In this document: positions 1 to 6,695 of the stretch, in pieces | How the letters are laid out: every line of letters starts with the position of its first letter | Numbering within the stretch: the first letter of the stretch is position 1 | Assembly (NCBI GenBank): GCA_003477185.1 | Contig: DMTJ01000582.1 | Location: 1-15,114 of the forward strand | Direction of reading: 5' to 3' | Length of the DNA stretch: 15,114 nt | Origin: Lentisphaeria bacterium | GTDB taxonomy: Bacteria > Verrucomicrobiota > Lentisphaeria > JABSQK01 > UBA12247 | Notes under the pieces: generated by a model | The model's database searches: none | Seen by the model: the letters and a program-made list of their open reading frames with translations, nothing else | Told to the model about the DNA's origin: nothing | Program-made: the position numbers and the translations under genes

Positions 1-609
1 CAGCAGGCAGGGCAGGGTGACGAACATGGGCTTGGCCAGCAGACTGCAGGCAAAGCAGCTCAGGGAAGCGGCCAACCAACGCCGGCGTTGCGAACTCCGC
101 AACGCCTGGCAATAGGCGAGCATGGCGAAGAGGCCGAAGAAGGTGGACAGCACGTCTTTGCGCTCGGCGATCCAGGCGACGGACTCGACGCGGAGTGGAT
201 GCAGGGCGAAGAGAGCACAGACGGCGAGGGCGTAGCCGCGGCGGCCGGTCATGCGCAACAGGAGCAGCGCCAGCAGGGCGGCATTGGCGAGATGCAGCAG
301 CAGGCTGACGGTGTGGTGCGCGCCCGGACGCATGCCGAAGAGCTGGACGTCGAGCGCGTGTGACAGCCAGGTGAGCGGGTGCCAGTTGCTGGCATGCAGC
401 TGGGTGAAGGCCCAGCGCACGGTGGTGGCGCTCAGGCCATCGCGGAGATGGGGATTGTCGACCACATAGACGTCATCGTCGTAGTTCACGAACTCGAACC
501 CGATCACGGGCGCGTAGACAGCTGCCGTCGCCAGGAGGATCCCAGCCAAGATGAAACCAAACGGAAGATTTGCTGTCTCAGGGGTCTTTTTGCGGGATCG
601 TTTTGCCAT
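1..609 (-). CDS. N-terminal part of a multi-pass membrane glycosyltransferase-like protein (TMTC/TPR type), runs off the left edge
   Basis: Reading leftward from ATG at 609 gives 203 codons open to the window edge, so the gene is partial at its 3' end. A basic N-terminus is followed by a hydrophobic segment (about residues 17-36), then an extracytoplasmic loop with the acidic run YDDD (43-46), a [13 protein letters not shown] block (75-87), a second hydrophobic stretch (100-119) and the block [18 protein letters not shown] (137-154), then more membrane segments. This order is what I know from bacterial proteins with a GT-C-like membrane domain followed by tetratricopeptide repeats, related to eukaryotic TMTC O-mannosyltransferases. 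The aspartates in the first loop are the usual metal/sugar-donor site in GT-C enzymes. The TPR half would lie outside the window. Substrate is unknown. It is divergent from htpG, with 108 bp between the starts. A weak AGG lies a few bases before the ATG. Confidence 0.8.
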   Translation of the reverse strand, partial: MAKRSRKKTPETANLPFGFILAGILLATAAVYAPVIGFEFVNYDDDVYVVDNPHLRDGLSATTVRWAFTQLHASNWHPLTWLSHALDVQLFGMRPGAHHTVSLLLHLANAALLALLLLRMTGRRGYALAVCALFALHPLRVESVAWIAERKDVLSTFFGLFAMLAYCQALRSSQRRRWLAASLSCFACSLLAKPMFVTLPCLL

Positions 610-703
610 GAAGCCTGTGCAATTGCGGTTGAATGGCGCGCGCAACAAACGACCATACCAAGCTTGACTCTATTCACTACAATTCATTCAGCAAACGTTC
701 TCC

Positions 704-710
704 AAGGAGA
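704..710 (+). promoter_or_regulatory. Ribosome binding site of htpG
   Basis: AAGGAGA lies 7 bases before the ATG at 718. It fixes the htpG start there, although the reading frame stays open upstream to 379. The residues encoded upstream of 718 show no Hsp90 similarity and overlap the divergent membrane protein gene on the other strand. Confidence 0.85.
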
Positions 711-717
711 TTTTAGC

Positions 718-2712
718 ATGGGCAAGAGCACCAAGAAATTTAAGACAGAGGTCCAGCAACTGCTGGAGCTGGTTATCCACTCGTTGTACTCGAATAAAGA
801 GATTTTTCTGCGCGAACTGGTGTCGAACGCGTCTGACGCGATTGACCGCCGGCGCTTCGAGTCGCTGTCTAATAAGGAGATTCTGTTCGACGATGCGACT
901 GCGCAGATCAAGCTGAGTCCAGACAAGGATGCGCATACGCTCACGATTACCGACACCGGTATCGGCATGAGCCGCGAGGAAGTAGAGAAAAATATTGGCA
1001 CGATCGCCAGCTCGGGGACTAAGGCGTTCCTGCAGGAATTGAAGGCTGCGAACGCTGCCGGAAATCCTGACATGATCGGGCAGTTTGGTGTTGGTTTCTA
1101 TTCCGCATTCATGGTCGCGGATAAAGTGAGCCTGGTGACCCGCCGCGCGGATCAGCCTGCGGACTCCGCAACGAGCTGGACCTCGACCGGAGATGGCTCC
1201 TACACAGTAAATGATGCGACCAAGGATGAGCCGGGCACGGAGATTGTCCTGCATCTCAAGAACCAAGTCGTGATCGAGTCTGACGACGACGAAGACAACG
1301 ATCCAGCAGATACGTCTGATTTTGGCGAGTACCTGGACGAGTGGAAGCTGCGCAAGGTCGTGAAGCAGTATTCTGACTTTGTCGAATACCCGGTCGTGAT
1401 GGACATCACGCGCGAAGAGCAGCCGAAGGATGAGGAAGGCAACATCATCGAAGGCGAAGACGCGGTCGTAACCGTGGACACGCAGACTTTGAACTCCCAG
1501 AAGGCGCTGTGGACCCGGCCGAAGAGCGAGATCAAGGACGACGAGTACAAAGACTTCTACCGTCATATCTCCCACAACTACGATGAGCCTTCCGAGATTA
1601 TCCATTTCACGGCTGAGGGCATGGTGGAGTTCACCGCGTTGCTCTATCTGCCGTCAACGGCACCGATGGATCTCTACATGCCGGAGCAAAGCCGCCGGGG
1701 CATTCACTTGTTCGTGAAGCGCGTTTTTATCATGGACGACTGCAAAGAGCTGGTGCCTGAGTACTTGCGGTTCGTGAAGGGTGTGGTGCAGTGCAATGAC
1801 CTGCCACTGAATGTGTCTCGTGAGTTGCTGCAGGAAGATGCGATGGTCAAGCGCATCCAGCGCAACCTGACGACGAAGATCCTTAGCACGCTGAAGAAGA
1901 TGAAGACCAAGCAGAACGATAAGTACCTGGCGTTCTACCAAGAGTTCGGCAAGATCCTCAAGGAAGGGCTGCACTTCGACACGACGAATCGTGACAAGCT
2001 GCAAGAGCTGGTGTTGTTCGAGAGCAGCATGACTGAGGCTGGTGTGCTGACTGACCTGCGCGAAGTGCGCAATCGGATGCCGGAAGACCAGAAGGCGATC
2101 TACTACATCACGGGCGACAGCCGCACCGCAGTGGAAGCTTCCCCACACCTGGAAGTCTTCAAGAAGAAGAGCTACGAAGTGCTGTACCTGACCGACGCGA
2201 TTGATGAATGGGTCATCCAAGCGCTCACCGAGTACGACGGCATGCAGTTGCAACCGGTGGACCGCGGCGACCTGGAGCTGGGTGATGATGCCGAGAGCAA
2301 GGAGAAGCTGGATGCTGCTGGCGAGACGCATAAGGATCTGTTGACCTACGTCAAAGAGCACTTGGGCGAAGATGTGGAGGAAGTGCGCTTTTCGAATCGC
2401 CTGACCGACAGCCCAAGCTGCTTGGTGGCCGGTGAGGGCGGCATGAACGCGCACATGGAGCGTATCTTCAAGAGCATGAATCAGGACGTACCTGCCAGCA
2501 AGCGGGTTTTCGAGCTGAATCCCGATCACGCATTGGTTGGCATTATGGATGGCCTGCTTGGTGCGGACAACAAGGACAAGCTCGGTGACTACGTGGACTT
2601 GCTCTACAACCAGGCTCTGCTGTCGGAAGGCAGTGACTTGAAGGACGCGCAGCGCTTCGCTAAGCTGGTCGGCGAGTTGATGGTCTTCCAGGGCGAGACC
2701 CTGCAGGCCTAA
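718..2712 (+). CDS. htpG: HtpG, Hsp90-family ATP-dependent chaperone
   Basis: Encodes 664 aa (E. coli HtpG is 624), a cytosolic homodimeric chaperone that remodels client proteins using ATP. The N-terminal GHKL ATPase domain is complete: [12 protein letters not shown] (30-41) with catalytic E33 and Mg-binding N37, DTGIGM (79-84) with the adenine-contacting D79, the lid region [10 protein letters not shown] (92-101), and [11 protein letters not shown] (121-131). The middle domain carries the loop arginine R368 in NVSREL. A C-terminal dimerisation domain follows, without the eukaryotic MEEVD tail. The extra length sits mainly in an acidic, disorder-like insertion after the ATPase domain (about 187-201). 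A small oddity is DRRRF (43-47) where DKLRF or similar is usual. Start chosen at 718 on the strong ribosome site and on family N-termini. It is monocistronic, ending at a hairpin. No clear sigma-32 or CIRCE element was found upstream. Confidence 0.97.
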   Translation: MGKSTKKFKTEVQQLLELVIHSLYSNKEIFLRELVSNASDAIDRRRFESLSNKEILFDDATAQIKLSPDKDAHTLTITDTGIGMSREEVEKNIGTIASSGTKAFLQELKAANAAGNPDMIGQFGVGFYSAFMVADKVSLVTRRADQPADSATSWTSTGDGSYTVNDATKDEPGTEIVLHLKNQVVIESDDDEDNDPADTSDFGEYLDEWKLRKVVKQYSDFVEYPVVMDITREEQPKDEEGNIIEGEDAVVTVDTQTLNSQKALWTRPKSEIKDDEYKDFYRHISHNYDEPSEIIHFTAEGMVEFTALLYLPSTAPMDLYMPEQSRRGIHLFVKRVFIMDDCKELVPEYLRFVKGVVQCNDLPLNVSRELLQEDAMVKRIQRNLTTKILSTLKKMKTKQNDKYLAFYQEFGKILKEGLHFDTTNRDKLQELVLFESSMTEAGVLTDLREVRNRMPEDQKAIYYITGDSRTAVEASPHLEVFKKKSYEVLYLTDAIDEWVIQALTEYDGMQLQPVDRGDLELGDDAESKEKLDAAGETHKDLLTYVKEHLGEDVEEVRFSNRLTDSPSCLVAGEGGMNAHMERIFKSMNQDVPASKRVFELNPDHALVGIMDGLLGADNKDKLGDYVDLLYNQALLSEGSDLKDAQRFAKLVGELMVFQGETLQA

Positions 2713-2725
2713 GCACCTGCCTGTT

Positions 2726-2760
2726 GCGAAATACGCGATCGAACTGGTCGCGTATTTCGC
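2726..2760 (+). terminator. Perfect 13-bp inverted repeat after htpG, likely transcription terminator or mRNA 3' stabiliser
   Basis: GCGAAATACGCGA (2726-2738) and its exact complement (2748-2760) flank a 9-base loop, starting 13 bases after the htpG stop. An outer GCACC/GGTGC pair (2713-2717, 2762-2766) could extend the structure around internal bulges. There is no T-run afterwards, so it is not a textbook intrinsic terminator. A 3' stabilising hairpin or non-canonical terminator is equally possible. Confidence 0.6.
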
Positions 2761-2798
2761 TGGTGCCCGCTGAGCTGCGAGCTGTGAGGTGTGAACTC

Positions 2799-2826
2799 TT
2801 GCGGTCCCGCCGTGGCAGTTTATCGT
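2799..2826 (+). promoter_or_regulatory. Possible promoter of the epimerase-flippase operon
   Basis: TTGCGG (2799-2804) and TATCGT (2821-2826) are 16 bases apart, matching the sigma-70 boxes at 3/6 and 4/6 positions. They lie in the 179-bp gap between htpG and the epimerase gene and just ahead of the hairpin at 2832. The match is weak. Confidence 0.25.
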
Positions 2827-2831
2827 AGATT

Positions 2832-2851
2832 TCGTCCATCGTTATGGACGA
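2832..2851. other. Perfect 8-bp palindrome with 4-base loop in the epimerase leader
   Basis: TCGTCCAT (2832-2839), loop CGTT, then ATGGACGA (2844-2851), 40 bases before the GTG start at 2892. If transcription starts just upstream it would form a leader hairpin. As DNA it could be a dimeric regulator's operator. The sequence alone does not decide between these. Confidence 0.5.
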
Positions 2852-2891
2852 TTGTATGCCAAGGCGCCAGTGACTAACGAGGGGGAGCAAC

Positions 2892-3914
2892 GTGGAACTG
2901 ACGGGGAAGCGTTTTCTCGTAGTAGGTGGTGCTGGCTTCATCGGCTCGCACGTCGTGGACCAGCTCCTGCAACAGGATGTGGCCGAGGTTGTTGTATTCG
3001 ACAATTTCAGCCGTGGGTCGCGCGAGAACCTTGAGCAGGCGTTGCTTGATGAGCGTTGCAGCATTTTCCCGCATGGTGGCGATATCTTGCAGACAGATGT
3101 GTTGCAGGATGCGATGGCGGGGATGGACGGGGTGTTTCACCTCGCGGCCCTGTGGCTGTTGCATTGCTATGAGTACCCGAAGGCTGCCTTCGATGTCAAT
3201 ATCCGGGGTACGTTTAATGTGCTGGAGTGTGCGCTCAAGGCGGGTGTGAGCCGTCTGGTCTACTCCTCGAGCGCGTCGGTGTATGGGGATGCGGTCCAGG
3301 AGCCCATGCCCGAGTCGCACCCGCTGAACAATGACACGTTCTATGGGGCGACCAAGATCGCTGGCGAGCAGATGCTGCACGCCCTGTTTCATCGCTATCA
3401 GGGGACGGCCCAGCACTTTGACTACGTGGGGCTTCGCTACATGAACGTGTACGGGGCTCGGCAGGACTACCGCGGCGCCTACATCGCGGTCATCATGAAG
3501 ATGCTGGATCGGCTGGATCGTGGCTTGCCGCCCGCGATCTATGGCGATGGCTCGCAAGCCTACGACTTCATTTGCGTGAGCGATGTGGCCCGGGCCAACA
3601 TCAAGGCGATGGCCGCAGATGCGACCGACCAGTTTTATAACGTGGGCAGCGGGACCAAGACGTCCATCTCGGAGTTGACCAAGCTGATTCTGGAGGTGAC
3701 TGAGTCCGACCTAGAGCCTGCGTACGAACCGGCGGGGCAGACCTTTGTCCAGAACCGGATCGGCAGTATCGAAGCGGCGCGGAATGACCTTGGTTTTCTG
3801 ACAATGGTCAAACTTCGGGATGGGTTGCGGGAACTGGTGGACTGGCGGAATGGGCATCGGGAGCAGGTGGAAGCACGCCGACGCGCCGCAGGAGTGGATA
3901 TCCAGCAGCCATGA
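2892..3914 (+). CDS. NAD-dependent nucleotide-sugar epimerase/dehydratase (extended SDR family, GalE-like)
   Basis: Encodes 340 aa from a GTG start preceded by a purine-rich GAGGGGGAG (2879-2887). An N-terminal Rossmann fold shows GGAGFIGSH (12-20), with acidic D37 ending beta-2, which favours NAD(H). The catalytic serines lie in YSSSASVYG (124-132) and the active-site YGATK (151-155) supplies Tyr and Lys. The C-terminal part has the substrate-domain features LRYMNVYG (181-188) and IYGDGSQAYDFICVSDVA (216-233), as in UDP-hexose 4-epimerases and related dehydratases. It probably converts a UDP- or GDP-sugar for surface polysaccharide synthesis. The exact substrate cannot be read from the motifs. 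The segment ALWLLHCYEYP (86-96) replaces the more usual AAQ-type loop. The stop overlaps the start of the flippase-like gene (ATGA), so the two are translationally coupled and likely act on the same glycan. Confidence 0.9.
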   Translation: MELTGKRFLVVGGAGFIGSHVVDQLLQQDVAEVVVFDNFSRGSRENLEQALLDERCSIFPHGGDILQTDVLQDAMAGMDGVFHLAALWLLHCYEYPKAAFDVNIRGTFNVLECALKAGVSRLVYSSSASVYGDAVQEPMPESHPLNNDTFYGATKIAGEQMLHALFHRYQGTAQHFDYVGLRYMNVYGARQDYRGAYIAVIMKMLDRLDRGLPPAIYGDGSQAYDFICVSDVARANIKAMAADATDQFYNVGSGTKTSISELTKLILEVTESDLEPAYEPAGQTFVQNRIGSIEAARNDLGFLTMVKLRDGLRELVDWRNGHREQVEARRRAAGVDIQQP

Positions 3915-5290
3915 AGAACGGCGAACGCGGCAGGCGTTTGCTACGCGCACTGGACATCGATCAGACGGTGCTGTTTGGGATCGGCACGCGGGTTTGGACG
4001 GTGTTGGGTGGCCCCGTCACCATCCTCTTGCTGGTCACATTTTTCTCGTCTGAGCTCCAAGGATTCTACTTTACCTTCACCAGCATTGTGGCTCTACAGA
4101 ACCTCTTGGAGCTGGGATTTCGCACGGTGGCGATGCACTTCGCAAGCCATGAATGGGCCCACTTACACCGAGACGAGGATGGGCTACCGCAGGGTGATCC
4201 TGACGCATTGAGTCGGCTGCGTTGCTTGTACCGGGTGACGCTCGGTTGGTTCGCCACCGTGGGGGTTTTGGTGGCCATCTGCTTGGCCATCGGTGGCTAC
4301 GTGTTCTTCAGCAACACTGCTGGTGACACGGATATAGCCTGGCAGGCCCCATGGCTGGCGCTGAGCCTATTTGTCGGAATTCAGTTCGCGCTGACACCGA
4401 CATTAGCCCTCCTCCAGGGCTGTGGCGAGGTTAAACAGGTATACCGCTTCCAGGCCGTCGAAGCCTTCTTAACGCGTCCGGCCCTGTGGGGCACGATCGC
4501 GTTGGGAGGCGAACTCTGGGCCTGTGTGGCGTTGGCGGGCACGCAGGTCGCGCTGGTCCTATTCTTCTTGCTCAGGCGCTATGGCGGATTCTTTCGCTCG
4601 ATGCTGCAGAAGCCGGAAGCGGCGAAGATGGAGTGGATTCGCGAAGTAGTCCCGATGCAATGGCGGATGGCGCTGGCTACCGGCTGCGATATCGCTGTCT
4701 TTCCCGTGTTCAATATGACCATTTTTGCGTCGGAAGGCGCAGCGGCAGCAGGGCGGCTGGGGATGACGATCAATCTCATTGCTGCCGTCACCAGTATCAC
4801 CGGCACGTGGGTGATCGCGCGGACTCCTGAATTTGGCGTCTACGTGGCTAAAAAGGCCTATCGTACGCTTCACCAACGGCTCACTCGCATTTTCGCGGTG
4901 ACCTTTCCGATTCATGCCTTTCTGCTGGGAGTTCTTTTTATCGGCATCGTCATCTATCCGGAGCTTAATACGGAGGAGGCAGACGTGGTGCTGGTGCCGA
5001 GCCAGGCGATCTTGTTCCTGATCGCTGCGTTCCTCCTGCGCTGTAGTCTGCCCTTCTCTGTATACATGCGGGCACACAAAGAAGAGCCCTTGATGATCGT
5101 CTCGCTCATTTTTACGGGGGGGCTTCTGCTCTATACGGTGACGCTCGGGCGCACACATGGCGTCACCGGAATTGGAGTCGCGTACATGAGCGCCTGTCTG
5201 TTGCGAATCCCTGCTTCGTTCATAATTTACAAAAGGGCAAGCAAGCGATACCGTGCCGCCTCCTCCGCGCAAGCCCAAGGCCACGACTAA
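3911..5290 (+). CDS. Polysaccharide flippase-like membrane protein (MOP/Wzx-type)
   Basis: Encodes 459 aa, very hydrophobic, with roughly a dozen membrane-spanning stretches visible (for example near residues 30-46, 112-133, 146-170, 190-221, 284-303, 328-349, 365-383, 395-412 and 420-440). The basic N-terminus and the absence of a cleavable signal fit an inner-membrane transporter. Length and layout suit the MOP superfamily (Wzx/RfbX-like translocases), which move lipid-linked oligosaccharide across the inner membrane. That assignment rests on topology and genomic context rather than on a signature motif. The ATG overlaps the epimerase stop by 4 bases and no convincing separate ribosome site is seen, so translation is probably coupled. 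No glycosyltransferase or polymerase gene follows inside the window, and what lies downstream looks rearranged. Confidence 0.75.
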   Translation: MKNGERGRRLLRALDIDQTVLFGIGTRVWTVLGGPVTILLLVTFFSSELQGFYFTFTSIVALQNLLELGFRTVAMHFASHEWAHLHRDEDGLPQGDPDALSRLRCLYRVTLGWFATVGVLVAICLAIGGYVFFSNTAGDTDIAWQAPWLALSLFVGIQFALTPTLALLQGCGEVKQVYRFQAVEAFLTRPALWGTIALGGELWACVALAGTQVALVLFFLLRRYGGFFRSMLQKPEAAKMEWIREVVPMQWRMALATGCDIAVFPVFNMTIFASEGAAAAGRLGMTINLIAAVTSITGTWVIARTPEFGVYVAKKAYRTLHQRLTRIFAVTFPIHAFLLGVLFIGIVIYPELNTEEADVVLVPSQAILFLIAAFLLRCSLPFSVYMRAHKEEPLMIVSLIFTGGLLLYTVTLGRTHGVTGIGVAYMSACLLRIPASFIIYKRASKRYRAASSAQAQGHD

Positions 5291-5334
5291 CGAACAAGGC
5301 TTCAGCTTCAAAGTCGCTGCTGCTGGCCGGGCCG

Positions 5335-5505
5335 TTGTCCGATGAACTTCAACAGCATCTGGATGCTGGGTTCACCGCTGGAGAGGATCACAAGGAGGTC
5401 GCGATCGGCAGCTATTGGCAGTTTCGGGAGAAGCTTCAGTACGGCGTGCGGCTGCTTGGCCCCTACTTTCCGGTCACGGCGGCTGCTCGGAACGCGGCGG
5501 ATTAG
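5335..5505 (+). CDS. Short hypothetical protein, possibly a remnant
   Basis: From TTG at 5335 this frame gives 56 residues, starting MSDELQQHLDAGFT and ending before TAG at 5503. The composition is protein-like: mixed charge, with aromatic-rich middle and tail segments such as GSYWQFREKLQYG and LLGPYFP. The frame is open further upstream but has no ATG. An alternative is that it is the tail of a frame-shifted protein beginning at GTG 5253, which overlaps the flippase 3' end and reads MPPPPRKPKATT before stopping at 5345. I do not recognise the family. It would be the last gene after the flippase, and it faces a short - strand ORF only 15 bases away. Confidence 0.35.
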   Translation: MSDELQQHLDAGFTAGEDHKEVAIGSYWQFREKLQYGVRLLGPYFPVTAAARNAAD

Positions 5506-5520
5506 TCAGTCTGCGACTGG

Positions 5521-5733
5521 TTACGGTCGGGGATGAAAGGGCTGCAGCTTGTTCTCCAGTTCGTTCTCCTGCGAGCTGGCTGGCATTGCTTCAGCCAGCG
5601 GCTCTTCCAGCGCATCAAGGACATCGAGAAATGCCTCAGCTGTATGCCCTTCGCGGAGCTTCGGCACGGCGATGGCCACGAGTTCCGGGGCTGTTGGGCA
5701 GGGCAGTCGTGCCGCCAGCGATTCATCGTGCAA
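5521..5733 (-). CDS. Short - strand ORF with coding-like composition, possible gene fragment
   Basis: Reads leftward from TTG at 5733 to TAA at 5521, 70 residues, for example VPKLREGHTAEAFLDVLDAL. The frame is open upstream to a stop at 5866-5868 without an ATG. It is codon-aligned and antisense to the 5' part of the + frame starting at 5533. By hand count about 28 of 71 codons on this strand begin with G, against about 17 on the + strand, and the + product here is unusually rich in Cys, Trp, His and Phe. So - strand coding is the better reading between 5521 and 5733, while the + strand is clearly better beyond. No family recognised. It may be the C-terminal scrap of a gene broken by rearrangement, or only a shadow. 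Confidence 0.3.
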   Translation of the reverse strand: MHDESLAARLPCPTAPELVAIAVPKLREGHTAEAFLDVLDALEEPLAEAMPASSQENELENKLQPFHPRP

Positions 5734-6648
5734 GATTCGGACCTGCAGTTCGAGTGCTCCGTGCTCAGCCCATACGTCGTCGGGGATGAAGCTCTCGTAG
5801 CCCTCCTTCCGGTCGCTGGCTTGATCGCCGAACTCAAGATTCTCGCTGCCGAGCTGAGCGATGCGTCAGCAGAGGTTATGGAGGCAATGTCCAGTCTTGT
5901 CGCCGCGGACTTATCGCGGTCAACAGCGTCAGGTACGCTGGTGCAAACTCTGCCCACGGGCATTGAGAGTCTGAACCTCTTTGGCACGCCCCTGACCGAC
6001 AAGGCCGTGCCGGCGCTCGCGGCACTGACCAACTTGCAGTGCCTGTTCATCAACGACACCGAGATCTCAGCGACCGGCGTGTCTCAGCCGCGCGAGGCCT
6101 TGCCCGACTGTGAAATCGTGGCCGAACGTCAGGCTCTGATTCCGGTCAACGCGCTACCTAAACCGGTCACCGGTAAGCTCCCAAAGGCAGCGAAAACGGC
6201 ACCCCTTCCAGCGCTGCCGAAGGATGTCCCGCAAGAGTGGACTTGGATTTCGCCGGATGCCACCGTGACCTGCAGCAGCACCAGCGAGTGGTCGACTGAC
6301 AATCCCGACACCCTGCTGACCACACAGGCCGGTGACTTTTCCTTCCATTCCGCGTCAGAGACGGAACCCTGGCTGATGATTGACCTAGGAACCGTATATA
6401 CTCTGGCAGGAGTAGAAGTCGTCAACCGTCCAAACCTCGCCGAGCGCACCCAGCAACTCTACATCAGTCTGTCGTCCGACTTGATCACTTGGCACCCGGC
6501 CTTTGTCGCGGCCCAGCCCGAGGACCGCTGGCTGATCCCGCTCGAGGGAAAACCTAGCGCCCGCTTTATCCGCATCGGCAGTCACAACGACGAACCGAAC
6601 TTCTTCCACCTCAAAGGCGTCCGAATTTTCGGGCATAGGCTTCTTTGA
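5533..6648 (+). CDS. C-terminal remnant of an LRR plus F5/8C (discoidin-like) protein of planctomycete-cytochrome type
   Basis: The open frame gives 371 residues, but only the part from about residue 66 (near 5730) looks genuine. Residues 84-198 form leucine-rich repeats, with ESLNLFGTPLTDKAV (145-159) and a closing REALPDCEIV (187-196). This is the pattern I know from the C-termini of large planctomycete-type cytochrome c/LRR proteins of Planctomycetota and Verrucomicrobiota. A Pro/Lys/Ala-rich linker (199-233) leads to an F5/8C-like galactose-binding beta-sandwich (about 235-371) with PWLMIDLG (279-286), LYISLSSDLITW (309-320) and ARFIRIG (343-349). No signal peptide, CxxCH haem site or membrane anchor is present, so the protein is probably a truncated leftover of a much longer gene. 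The first ~65 residues are Cys/Trp-rich and unlike this family. Possible internal starts include ATG at 5878. Confidence 0.6.
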   Translation: MKGLQLVLQFVLLRAGWHCFSQRLFQRIKDIEKCLSCMPFAELRHGDGHEFRGCWAGQSCRQRFIVQDSDLQFECSVLSPYVVGDEALVALLPVAGLIAELKILAAELSDASAEVMEAMSSLVAADLSRSTASGTLVQTLPTGIESLNLFGTPLTDKAVPALAALTNLQCLFINDTEISATGVSQPREALPDCEIVAERQALIPVNALPKPVTGKLPKAAKTAPLPALPKDVPQEWTWISPDATVTCSSTSEWSTDNPDTLLTTQAGDFSFHSASETEPWLMIDLGTVYTLAGVEVVNRPNLAERTQQLYISLSSDLITWHPAFVAAQPEDRWLIPLEGKPSARFIRIGSHNDEPNFFHLKGVRIFGHRLL

Positions 6649-6695
6649 AATGACCGGTCCAGGCTGAATCGGCCACGCAGCCTACCCGCGTGCGG

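Noticed and set aside
664..692. TTGACT (664-669) and TACAAT (678-683) as htpG promoter
   Set aside because: Each box resembles the consensus, but they are only 8 bases apart and neither has a good partner at 16-18 bases. No sigma-32 or CIRCE pattern fits either.
379..717. N-terminal extension of the htpG frame
   Set aside because: The frame is open, but the residues show no Hsp90 similarity, the stretch is antisense to the membrane protein gene, and AAGGAGA fixes the start at 718.
688..2529. Long - strand open frames inside htpG
   Set aside because: They are shadows of a strongly conserved + strand gene with complete Hsp90 motifs.
6660..6695. Bidirectional terminator between the convergent LRR and 805-aa genes
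   Set aside because: Only a 5-bp stem (CACGC/GCGTG) with no T-tract on either side; too weak to call.
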